Below, piece by piece: positions 1 to 6,255 of a DNA stretch of 12,568 nt (positions within the stretch are counted from its first letter, which is position 1; each line of letters begins with the position of its first letter). Where the stretch lies: contig CAKTKV010000031.1 in the NCBI GenBank assembly GCA_934572355.1, forward strand, positions 1 through 12,568, written 5' to 3'. The notes under the pieces were generated by a model. It saw only the letters and a list, made by a program, of their open reading frames with translations, was not told where the DNA came from and made no database searches. This DNA comes from an uncultured Oscillospiraceae bacterium (lineage in GTDB: Bacteria > Bacillota > Clostridia > Oscillospirales > Oscillospiraceae). The position numbers and the translations under genes were made by a program.

Positions 1-827
1 CCGTCAAGCTCATGGGACGAGAGGAAGCCGTATTTCGTGACGTAGTCGATCATGGTTTCCTGACCAAGCATCACGGCTATCTGCGCAAAGGCGATGTTGC
101 AGGAGTTGGAGAGCGCCTGCTCAAAGGTCTGCGTATAGTGCGCGGCCTTGCAGGTAATGGGTACGCCCGCTATTTTATATTCGCCCTCGCAGTAGAAGGT
201 GCGCTCGTTTATATCCGGGATGTTCTCAATAGCGGCGGCCGCGGTGACGAGCTTGAAGGTCGAGCCGGGGGTGAAGGCGGCGGAGAGGCAGCGGTTGAGG
301 TATGCCCCATCGGGAACGCCGTTTTCAATATCCAGCGGGTCGACCGTCGGAGCCGAGACCATGCCGAGAAGCTCGCCGGTTTTATAGTTGCAGACAAGCA
401 CCGCGGCGTTATGCTCCGTGTCGAGAAGCTCATATATTTTATTGTTGAGCCTTGCGTCGATCGTGAGGGTGAGGGTGCTGTTCTCGGTACGCGTCGTGCC
501 GGTGAGGAGACTGAAGCCGTTCACATCGCGGCGGTAGCGCGAGAGGATGCCAGTGCCGGTGCGCCCCCAATAGTCGCCAGTGACGTGGTAGTTTGACATC
601 CGCGTCTCAGCGTCGGGGGAGAAGAACTCGTCCGCCCCGCCGAAGGAGGCGAGGACTATACCGCTGCGGTCAAGCAGCATGCCGGTGGAACCGGAGTTTG
701 AGCGGGAGAAGTACAGTGCCCAGTCCTGCCCGTGATCGATGTAGTTGAGGACGTACACGATCATGCCGAAGATAACGCCAGCCGCGATAAGCAGCACGCA
801 GAAGGCGCGGTTGGTTATTTTTCGCAC
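1..827 (-). CDS. Class B penicillin-binding protein, transpeptidase (PbpA/FtsI-like), 3' end outside window
   Basis: Transpeptidase that crosslinks peptidoglycan peptides outside the membrane, normally as partner of a SEDS glycosyltransferase. I translated it by hand from a GTG at 827. It has a short cytoplasmic start (MRKITNR), a membrane anchor at about residues 8-28, a short N-terminal domain around MLLDRSGIVLA (50-60), and a transpeptidase domain. The catalytic SxxK is S189-T-F-K192 in FTPGSTFK, and the SxN motif is S242-C-N244. The KTG motif lies beyond the left edge; 275 full codons are visible. The GTG start lies inside the end of the FHA-SEDS gene (13-nt overlap), which suggests translational coupling. 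The N-terminal part is short compared with PBP2/FtsI, resembling the PbpA type found in FHA-SEDS-PBP operons. Whether it serves division, elongation or sporulation cannot be told from this. Confidence 0.93.
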   Translation of the reverse strand, partial: MRKITNRAFCVLLIAAGVIFGMIVYVLNYIDHGQDWALYFSRSNSGSTGMLLDRSGIVLASFGGADEFFSPDAETRMSNYHVTGDYWGRTGTGILSRYRRDVNGFSLLTGTTRTENSTLTLTIDARLNNKIYELLDTEHNAAVLVCNYKTGELLGMVSAPTVDPLDIENGVPDGAYLNRCLSAAFTPGSTFKLVTAAAAIENIPDINERTFYCEGEYKIAGVPITCKAAHYTQTFEQALSNSCNIAFAQIAVMLGQETMIDYVTKYGFLSSHELD

Positions 828-2590
828 GGCTGCCACACCTCCCAGTTTGCAGGATCGTCATCCGGAGCAAAGCCGTTGTCGGACGCGCCGGGGGTATCGT
901 CCTCATCTTCTTCATCCTTGCCGCGCCCCGGACGGACGGCAAAGCTCGCGTTGCGCCGGGTGTCAGAGCTCTTGGTAAAGGCCATGAGCATCCAGCAGGA
1001 GATAAGCGAGGTGCCGCCGCGGGAGACAAATGGGAAGGTGACTCCCGTAAACGGCAGCAGATCAAGCGAGCCGAAGACGTTGAGCGCAAGCTGCACGAGC
1101 AGCATACTCATGGCAGCGCAGGAGGCGATGGAATAATACGCCGAGCGCCCGCGCCGCGCGCTGCGCACGGCGAAGAAGGCCAGCACCAGAACCGCGAGCA
1201 CCATTATGAGCCCGATGATAAGCCCCTGCTCCTCGCAGATAACGGCAAAGACCATATCGGTGTTCGCGGCGAAAATGTCCTTGAGCCAGCCGCCGCCCGC
1301 GCCTTTGCCGTACAGACCGCCGGAAGCGGCGGCGGACATGGCGCGCGTCTGCTGGAAGCCCTTGTCGTAAATATCCTCCCAGGCATGTCCCCATGTGGCG
1401 AAGCGCTGGGCGATATATGGCTTGACGCTGACGGCGAGAAAACCCGCGAGCCCCGCGCCGGTCACGGCGAGGAGCACCGTTGCGATGGAACCGGAGCGCA
1501 GATAGGAGATAACAAGGAAGGTCGCAAAGAAGATGAGCGCCGTGCCGAAGTCACCGATAAGGGCGAGGGCGATGACACAGAAGGCGGAGAAGCCGATAAA
1601 GGTATAGAGGTTATTACGACGGTAGAGCCTGTCGAGCGTCGAAGCGCCGGCATAGATATAGCCGACCTTGACAAGCTCGGACGGCTGGAACGAAAAGCCG
1701 CCGAACTCAAGCCAGTTGCGCGCGCCGAGAACGGCGTCGCTCGCGACAATGTTGACGACCATCAGCAGCACCGCCAGTGCCGCTATCGGGATGCGCGCGG
1801 CGGCTGTGCGGCCAAGCTTGCGCAGCCACCAGCCCATGAGCAGGAACAGCAGCACCGCCACGATGGTGAGGATGATCTGCTTATACATATCGTCCGGAGT
1901 GGACGAGGCGGCGACGGACATACCGAGGGTGGTGAGATAAAAGGCAAGAGTTTCTATCTCAAATCCAGAGCGGTTCATAACGCGCATGGCGTTATAGCAG
2001 CACCACTCTAAGGCGATGAGCGCGAAGAAAGCGAGTGCGATTGCAAAGAGCTGCTCACCGGAGGAGGTGAGGCAGTGCTGGAGCAGCAGCGCAAGCTGGA
2101 ACAGCGTAAGCTCAAAGAGCGTGACGGCGGGAGAGACGCCCTGCCCCGCGGCTGTGCGGACGGATTCACAGCTCTCCTTATCATCGTGGCTCAGTTCGTG
2201 AAAGCGCAGGGATTCACCGGCGATATTGATAAGGTCGCCGTGCTGCACGGGCAGGCCGCGCCCGCCGGCCTTGACGCCGTTGACCCAAACGCCGCCCTTT
2301 GAGAAAATATCATAGATGCGCCACAGCCCCTTGTCATTGCGCGTGAGCACGGCATGGGTGCGGCTGACGTTCGGATAGATAAGGCGGACATCACAAGAAA
2401 GCGTGCGGCCGATGATGTTCTCCCAATGCGTGAGGGTATATGTCTGAGATTCGTGCCACAGATAGCCCCAGACCTCGGGCTCGTAACGGTCGGAGAGCAT
2501 GGAGCGGATGCAGCGGACGATGATGACGAGCGAGAGGATGATAAGCGCGTACTTGCTCGCGGCAAGGGTATATTCGGTCAAAGCGTCCAC
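815..2590 (-). CDS. FHA domain fused to SEDS peptidoglycan glycosyltransferase (FtsW/RodA/SpoVE family)
   Basis: SEDS proteins polymerise lipid II into glycan strands at the membrane. The 591-residue protein starts with a membrane segment (about 13-29), then a cytoplasmic FHA domain (about 55-132) with G61-R62, S76-R77-T78-H79 and N104-G105, the phosphothreonine-reading residues of that fold. The SEDS part follows (about 155-540): GARNWLEFGGFSFQPSE (289-305), D347 in DFGTA at the site of the essential Asp, NTDMVFAVICEEQG (443-456) and FPFVSRGGTSL (519-529). An acidic, disordered tail (about 556-585) ends it. The start is GTG at 2590, supported by AAAGGAG ending 7 nt upstream (spacer gtgatac-like). 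Plain FtsW/RodA is about 370-420 residues, so the extra N-terminus is the FHA module. By analogy with actinobacterial FHA-SEDS-PBP-kinase operons, a Ser/Thr kinase may control it; that is inference. Which SEDS subtype it is remains open. Confidence 0.95.
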   Translation of the reverse strand: MDALTEYTLAASKYALIILSLVIIVRCIRSMLSDRYEPEVWGYLWHESQTYTLTHWENIIGRTLSCDVRLIYPNVSRTHAVLTRNDKGLWRIYDIFSKGGVWVNGVKAGGRGLPVQHGDLINIAGESLRFHELSHDDKESCESVRTAAGQGVSPAVTLFELTLFQLALLLQHCLTSSGEQLFAIALAFFALIALEWCCYNAMRVMNRSGFEIETLAFYLTTLGMSVAASSTPDDMYKQIILTIVAVLLFLLMGWWLRKLGRTAAARIPIAALAVLLMVVNIVASDAVLGARNWLEFGGFSFQPSELVKVGYIYAGASTLDRLYRRNNLYTFIGFSAFCVIALALIGDFGTALIFFATFLVISYLRSGSIATVLLAVTGAGLAGFLAVSVKPYIAQRFATWGHAWEDIYDKGFQQTRAMSAAASGGLYGKGAGGGWLKDIFAANTDMVFAVICEEQGLIIGLIMVLAVLVLAFFAVRSARRGRSAYYSIASCAAMSMLLVQLALNVFGSLDLLPFTGVTFPFVSRGGTSLISCWMLMAFTKSSDTRRNASFAVRPGRGKDEEDEDDTPGASDNGFAPDDDPANWEVWQPCEK

Positions 2591-2635
2591 CGTATCACTC
2601 CTTTCAAACGGACATACTTACTCCAATAATACCAC

Positions 2636-2665
2636 AGTATACCACAATCGACTGCCGGTTGACAA
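2636..2665 (-). promoter_or_regulatory. Sigma-A-type promoter for the FHA-SEDS/PBP operon
   Basis: Reading leftward: -35 TTGTCA (complement of 2660-2665), 18-bp spacer, -10 TATACT (complement of 2636-2641) preceded by TGG, an extended -10. The predicted start is near 2629, giving a leader of about 39 nt before the GTG at 2590. Its -35 lies on the same bases as the -35 of the rightward promoter. Confidence 0.7.
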
Positions 2666-2687
2666 CTGCCGCGGCATAAACTACAAT
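2659..2687 (+). promoter_or_regulatory. Consensus sigma-A promoter for the NusG_II/Gx transporter pair
   Basis: TTGACA (2659-2664), 17-bp spacer, TACAAT (2682-2687): perfect -35 and spacing, five of six in the -10. Counting 7 nt on from the -10 puts +1 on 2694, the A of the ATG of the next gene, which implies a leaderless transcript. Confidence 0.8.
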
Positions 2688-2693
2688 ACGCTT

Positions 2694-3053
2694 ATGGACA
2701 GAAAAACGAAAAAATGGATAATCATTATGGCAGCCGTGGTGATAGCAGGGTTGGTTTCGTACTGCCTTGCGATGAGCACGGGCGGAGGAACAGTCGCGGT
2801 GATCTCGATAGACGGAGAGGAGTATGAACGGATCGATCTGTCGAAGGTCACGGAGAGCTACGATATCGAGCTGAGCACGCAGTACGGGCACAACACGGTG
2901 CACGTCGAGCCGGGGGCGATATCGGTCACGGCGGCGGATTGCCCGGATCGCGTCTGCGTGAGCCAGGGGCGGATAAGCCAGAGCGGGATGCCGATAGCCT
3001 GTGTGCCGCACAGGCTCGTGATACAGATAGAGGGAGGCGAGCTCGATGGCTAA
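2694..3053 (+). CDS. NusG domain II-containing membrane-anchored protein
   Basis: A 119-residue protein: short basic start (MDRKTKK), a single membrane segment (about 8-27), then a small exported beta domain. The motif DCPDRVC (82-88) with ACVPHRLVI (102-110) is typical of NusG_II proteins in Clostridia. These share a fold with an insert of NusG but are not transcription factors; their job is unknown. The frame stays open upstream to 2499, but that stretch overlaps the FHA-SEDS gene and reads as noise. I chose the ATG at 2694 because the promoter's predicted +1 falls on it and it directly precedes the anchor. There is no Shine-Dalgarno sequence before it. The gene overlaps the next by 8 nt. 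This pair is often next to redox or quinone genes in other Clostridia; none are seen here. Confidence 0.85.
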   Translation: MDRKTKKWIIIMAAVVIAGLVSYCLAMSTGGGTVAVISIDGEEYERIDLSKVTESYDIELSTQYGHNTVHVEPGAISVTAADCPDRVCVSQGRISQSGMPIACVPHRLVIQIEGGELDG

Positions 3054-3546
3054 GACGAAGAAGCTCTGCTTCATGGCGGTGCTGACGGCGATAGCGCTGA
3101 CGATATTCATGATAGAGAACCAGCTGCCGTCACCTGTGCCGATACCGGGAATAAAGCTCGGCCTTGCAAACATTATAACCCTCACGGCGATGGCGATACT
3201 CGGCAGGAAAGAGGCCGGGGCGATACTTGCGGCGAGGATAATAATGGGTGCGATATTCGCGGGCAGCCCTTCGACGTTCATATACAGCGCCGCAGGGGGA
3301 ATACTGGCGTATATCGTGATGTGCGTGACGATAGTGCTGTTTAAGGAAAACCAGCTCTGGATCGTCAGCGCCCTTGCGGCTATCGCACACAACGCAGGGC
3401 AGCTCGGCGCGTGTGCGCTCATAGTAAAGACGCCGGGCATTTTTGCCTACGCGCCGATACTTGCGGCATCCGGAGTTATAACGGGTGTGTTCACCGGCTT
3501 TGCGGCGATATATCTAATCCGCGCGGTGAAGAAATTGAAGCTGTGA
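3046..3546 (+). CDS. Gx transporter family membrane protein (HepT / Hpre_diP_synt_I-like)
   Basis: A 166-residue, almost wholly hydrophobic protein with about five membrane segments. IPGIKLGLANIITL (33-46) and the Gly/Ala-rich helices match the family long labelled heptaprenyl diphosphate synthase component I, now usually called Gx transporter and resembling ECF-type substrate-binding subunits. The substrate is unknown; a prenyl-diphosphate synthase role is doubtful and no synthase partner is present. The start is ATG 3046 with GGGAGG at 3032-3037, inside the end of the NusG_II gene, so the two are translationally linked. No clear terminator follows. Confidence 0.85.
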   Translation: MAKTKKLCFMAVLTAIALTIFMIENQLPSPVPIPGIKLGLANIITLTAMAILGRKEAGAILAARIIMGAIFAGSPSTFIYSAAGGILAYIVMCVTIVLFKENQLWIVSALAAIAHNAGQLGACALIVKTPGIFAYAPILAASGVITGVFTGFAAIYLIRAVKKLKL

Positions 3547-3569
3547 TTTGAGCTATGAATTTTATTAGT

Positions 3570-3597
3570 TTGACTATTTGCACGAAACGGGTATAAT
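3570..3597 (+). promoter_or_regulatory. Sigma-A-type promoter for mrp
   Basis: TTGACT (3570-3575), 16-bp spacer, TATAAT (3592-3597). Predicted +1 is near 3604, with a leader of about 34 nt. This rules out the in-frame ATG at 3578, which lies inside the promoter, and supports the ATG at 3638. Confidence 0.8.
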
Positions 3598-3637
3598 AAG
3601 CTTACATATATTTGAATTGGAAAGGCAGATCATTGAT

Positions 3638-4462
3638 ATGAGCGAATGCACACATGATTGCTCCACCTGCGGCGAAGCCTGCGCTTCCCGCGAACCGGAG
3701 AGCTTTCTCAAACCGCTTCACGAGGGCGCAAGTGTAAAGAAGGTCATTGCCGTCGTCAGCGGCAAGGGCGGCGTCGGCAAGTCCCTTGTCACGAGCCTGA
3801 TGGCCTCCGAGATGCAGCGCCGCGGCTACAACTGCGCGGTGCTCGACGCGGACATTACGGGCCCGTCGATACCGAAATCCTTCGGCATCCACCAGCACGC
3901 GACCGGCACGGAGGAGTACCTTATACCCGTCACGACGCACTCCGGGATACAGGTCATGTCCATTAACCTCATCCTTCAGGATGAGACGGAGCCTGTTGTA
4001 TGGCGCGGCCCGGTCATCGCGGGCGCGGTCACGCAGTTCTGGACGGATGTGATGTGGACGGACGTGGACTATATGTTCGTCGACATGCCTCCCGGAACGG
4101 GCGATGTGCCGCTGACGGTGTTCCAGTCCCTGCCGATAAGCGGGATAGTTATCGTCACGACGCCGCAGGATCTTGTCGGGATGATAGTCGCAAAGGCCGT
4201 GAACATGGCGGATATGATGAAGGTCCCGGTGCTCGGCATCGTCGAGAACATGAGCTACTACAAGTGCCCGGACTGCGGCAGCGAGCACTCTATCTTCGGA
4301 GAGAGCAAGGTCGAGGCGCTGGCAAAGCAGTATAACATCCCGCACTTTGCAAAGCTGCCGATAGACCCCGTTATCACCACGATGGTGGACGCGGGCGAAG
4401 TGGAGTCAGTGAGCGGGGAGCACATCGCGCCGCTGATGGACAGCATCGAAAAGGAGATATGA
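3638..4462 (+). CDS. mrp: Mrp/NBP35 family P-loop ATPase, Fe-S cluster carrier
   Basis: ATP-binding scaffold or carrier that assembles [4Fe-4S] clusters and passes them to target proteins in the cytoplasm. The 274-residue protein has an N-terminal Cys set (C4, C8, C11, C15), a deviant Walker A GKGGVGKS (42-49) with the signature Lys of the MinD/Mrp class, DMPPGTGD (149-156) as the switch/Walker B region, and the cluster-binding C210-P-D-C213. The N-terminal cysteines recall NBP35 but are spaced C-x3-C-x2-C-x3-C. The ATG at 3638 lies after the promoter; GGAAAGG at 3619-3625 is a somewhat distant (12 nt) ribosome-binding site. One nt separates its stop from the NifX-like gene, so the two form an operon. 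Confidence 0.93.
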   Translation: MSECTHDCSTCGEACASREPESFLKPLHEGASVKKVIAVVSGKGGVGKSLVTSLMASEMQRRGYNCAVLDADITGPSIPKSFGIHQHATGTEEYLIPVTTHSGIQVMSINLILQDETEPVVWRGPVIAGAVTQFWTDVMWTDVDYMFVDMPPGTGDVPLTVFQSLPISGIVIVTTPQDLVGMIVAKAVNMADMMKVPVLGIVENMSYYKCPDCGSEHSIFGESKVEALAKQYNIPHFAKLPIDPVITTMVDAGEVESVSGEHIAPLMDSIEKEI

Positions 4463-4463
4463 C

Positions 4464-4913
4464 ATGCGCATAGCAGTTGCATATAAGGACGGAGAAATTT
4501 TCGAGCATTTCGGCCACTGCGAAATGTTCGCGATATACGACTATGAAGACGCAGACGTGAACAAGTGCACCAAGCGCCTTGTCGAAACGGCAGGACGCGA
4601 GGGGCACAAGGCCATGAGCGACCTGATGCGCGAGGAGAAGATCGACGCGGTCATCGCCGGGAACATGGGGGGCGAGGCAAAGGCGCGCCTGCTCAGCTAC
4701 GGCATAATCCCGATAGTCGGCTACTGCGGCAGCGCGGACGACGCGGCTGACCTGCTCATCACCGGGAGACTGCCGATAGTCGACCCCGGCGCGGGCATGG
4801 GCTTTGGCGGCGGCTGCTCCGGAAGCTGCGGCGGATGCAGCGGCTGCGGAACAAGCAACGAGGGCTGCGCCTGCGGCGACGACAGCGGAAGCTGCGGCTG
4901 CGGCTGTCACTGA
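4464..4913 (+). CDS. NifB/NifX-like (dinitrogenase Fe-Mo cofactor-binding fold) protein with Cys/Gly-rich tail
   Basis: Member of the small Nitro_FeMo-Co fold family, which binds metal-sulfur clusters; outside diazotrophs the role is unknown. Of 149 residues, 1-107 form the domain: MRIAVAY start, FEHFGHCEMF (13-22) at the usual ligand loop, and DAVIAGNMGGEA (61-72). Residues 112-149 are a Gly/Ser/Cys tail with nine cysteines (118, 122, 125, 128, 135, 137, 144, 146, 148) and a final His, likely a metal or cluster-binding appendage. The ATG follows the mrp stop by 1 nt; AAGGAG (4451-4456) serves as ribosome-binding site. No nif genes are seen, so nitrogen fixation is not implied. A role with Mrp in cluster handling or metal sensing is inferred from the pairing, which is common in Clostridia. 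Confidence 0.9.
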   Translation: MRIAVAYKDGEIFEHFGHCEMFAIYDYEDADVNKCTKRLVETAGREGHKAMSDLMREEKIDAVIAGNMGGEAKARLLSYGIIPIVGYCGSADDAADLLITGRLPIVDPGAGMGFGGGCSGSCGGCSGCGTSNEGCACGDDSGSCGCGCH

Positions 4914-4941
4914 GCGGAGCCATTGAGCGGAATAGAAATCA

Positions 4942-4973
4942 TAACGCCCGCTGCGATATTGCAGCGGGCGTTA
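4942..4973 (+). terminator. Strong 13-bp hairpin after the mrp operon; possible terminator without U-tract
   Basis: Perfect inverted repeat: TAACGCCCGCTGC (4942-4954), loop GATATT, and its exact complement (4961-4973). It lies 28 nt after the NifX-like stop and 30 nt before the DUF5071-like ATG. What follows is AACTTGCC, not a T run, so it may be a weak or factor-dependent terminator, an mRNA-stabilising 3' end, or an attenuator for the next gene, for which I see no clear promoter. Confidence 0.6.
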
Positions 4974-5003
4974 AACTTGCCAAAGAATCAAGAGGCTTTC
5001 AAG

Positions 5004-5402
5004 ATGCAGGACATTACGGAAATTATGGATATGCTCGACTGGCATAAGCTGCCCGAAATCCAGACCAAGGGAATAGCTCAGGCAAAAGATGCAGAAACGA
5101 TTCGCCCGTTTATACAGCCGCTGACACCGGAACATAACAAAAATGTCTGGGAAAACTGCGCAGTCATTATAGCGGAGAAGAGCGATGAAAAGCTCAGACC
5201 TTATTTGGCCGAATTACTGGAATGGGTGCAGGACATGAACTGGCCGGGTGCTTTCCGCATCATGGACAGACTGCAAAAATACTCGGACGACGCTTCTTTA
5301 CGTAGTGCGGTAAACGCCTGCATTGCAAAAGCAAGGGAGTGCGGCGATAAGGTTTGGGAGAGTAATTTATGTTTGCTGCTGGAAAGGCGAGGGAGAGAAT
5401 GA
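5004..5402 (+). CDS. DUF5071-like small helical protein, function unknown
   Basis: A 132-residue soluble protein, mostly helical. VWENCAVIIAEKSD (48-61) and LLEWVQDMNWPGA (71-83) recall the DUF5071 family, a HEAT-like fold of unknown function found singly in many bacteria, some near toxin/immunity loci. I recognise it from memory of the motif, so the family call is moderate. The frame extends upstream to a TTG at 4923, but that part is the translated hairpin; ATG 5004 is preferred because AGAGG (4991-4995) lies 8 nt before it and the protein then starts like the family. Base composition is lower in GC than the neighbours. No promoter is visible, so it may depend on read-through from the mrp operon. 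It is convergent with the GIY-YIG gene, only 17 nt apart. Confidence 0.7.
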   Translation: MQDITEIMDMLDWHKLPEIQTKGIAQAKDAETIRPFIQPLTPEHNKNVWENCAVIIAEKSDEKLRPYLAELLEWVQDMNWPGAFRIMDRLQKYSDDASLRSAVNACIAKARECGDKVWESNLCLLLERRGRE

Positions 5403-5419
5403 TCGAACAGTCTCTGTGA

Positions 5420-6223
5420 TTAGCTGGAACATTTCGGATTCAGGTATGTAATAGGGTTTTGTGCACTTTGGTTCAGCTTTAATCCTGCTATGGATTTTCC
5501 GTAATAGAAAGCTTCGTTATCGTCAAGCGGCAGGCCGAGTTCAAAATTCTTGTCTACAAAGAAAACGCGATTCCCTGTCTGCGACGTTAAAATCTCGTCT
5601 TGTCTTGGACGTTTCTCAGGCTTGTCTTTACATCTGTACCATTGAGTAGGCTTGTAGACGGCAACGATCAGGGAATTATAAACGCCAAAAACATACTCAA
5701 CGTTTTGAACATTGTTTATTGAGGCTCTCCATAAACCACGAACAGAATCATACAGTTCAGCGGCAGGCATATTTCTACGGTAAAGCTTGTTGATTTTAAT
5801 GACGAGGATTTTATGCTTGATATCCTCGTTGTGTAACTCTTCTGCGCCATATATCTTTTCAAAATCTTCTACGGATAAAGCTTCGGCGGAATGATGACCT
5901 GCAACGATATTTGTAAGACAAACATCGCCTACATAATTGAAAGCATTAATCAATGCCGCTTCTGCGGCAAAAGCTTCCGACTCGGTAAGGTTGCTGTTAA
6001 TGATAATTTTCCTGACAGCTAATCCGCTGGACTTGATTTGAGAAATGGTTTTCAGCTTGAGCTTATCACTGTCCGGACTGTTCAGACTTTCTTTTTCGTG
6101 CTCAAATACTCTGTTTCCGGTGCCTTTGCCAATATAGAAAAAATGGTCAGTCCTTGGGTCGATTAACCCATATACATAATAGTCACCTAACGAGAGCAGG
6201 CTCTTTTCTGAGAAGCTATCCAT
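5420..6223 (-). CDS. GIY-YIG protein of the LEM-3-like type with unassigned C-terminal domain
   Basis: A 267-residue protein. Residues about 14-110 form a GIY-YIG nuclease domain: YYVYGLIDPRTDHFFYIGKG (15-34) carries both motif strands, with R38, H42, E88 (likely metal-binding Glu in EAFAAEAALI) and LTN (103-105). The IDPRTDHFFYIGKGTGNRV stretch fits the LEM-3/ANKLE1-like subgroup (COG3680). Residues about 138-262 form a second domain with LYDSVRGLWRASI (157-169) and FGVYNSLIVAVYKPTQWY (179-196), then YYGKSIAG; this pattern resembles a PUA/EVE-like domain seen after such nucleases, but that is inference. Likely a DNA nuclease of unknown target. Start ATG 6223 has only a weak ribosome-binding site (CAGG). 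It follows the rlmD stop by 32 nt on the same strand with no clear promoter, so co-transcription is likely. GC is visibly lower than in neighbours, suggesting acquisition. Confidence 0.82.
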   Translation of the reverse strand: MDSFSEKSLLSLGDYYVYGLIDPRTDHFFYIGKGTGNRVFEHEKESLNSPDSDKLKLKTISQIKSSGLAVRKIIINSNLTESEAFAAEAALINAFNYVGDVCLTNIVAGHHSAEALSVEDFEKIYGAEELHNEDIKHKILVIKINKLYRRNMPAAELYDSVRGLWRASINNVQNVEYVFGVYNSLIVAVYKPTQWYRCKDKPEKRPRQDEILTSQTGNRVFFVDKNFELGLPLDDNEAFYYGKSIAGLKLNQSAQNPITYLNPKCSS

Positions 6224-6255
6224 GATACTTACTACCTGTTAACTTACACTCTGAT

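Noticed and set aside
12..596. 194-codon plus-strand frame at the left edge
   Set aside because: The minus strand there encodes the penicillin-binding protein with SxxK and SxN motifs, continuous with its GTG start.
2499..2693. Upstream in-frame extension of the NusG_II protein
   Set aside because: It overlaps the FHA-SEDS start on the other strand, lies before the predicted transcript start, and reads as low-complexity noise.
2640..2693. Riboswitch before the Gx transporter pair
   Set aside because: The predicted transcript has no leader, so there is no RNA to fold before the start codon.
2604..3440. 278-codon minus-strand frame across the NusG_II and Gx genes
   Set aside because: The plus-strand reading gives two family-typical proteins with a promoter and ribosome-binding site; the minus reading would also cross the divergent promoters.
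3578..3637. Upstream ATG for mrp
   Set aside because: It lies between the -35 and -10 boxes of the mrp promoter, so it would not be in the mRNA; the Cys-rich family start begins at 3638.
4464..4913. Evidence for nitrogen fixation from the NifX-like gene
   Set aside because: This fold is widespread in non-fixing anaerobes and no nif structural genes are present in the window.
4923..5003. TTG start giving a longer DUF5071-like protein
   Set aside because: The extra residues are the translation of the hairpin arms, and the ATG at 5004 has a well-placed AGAGG.
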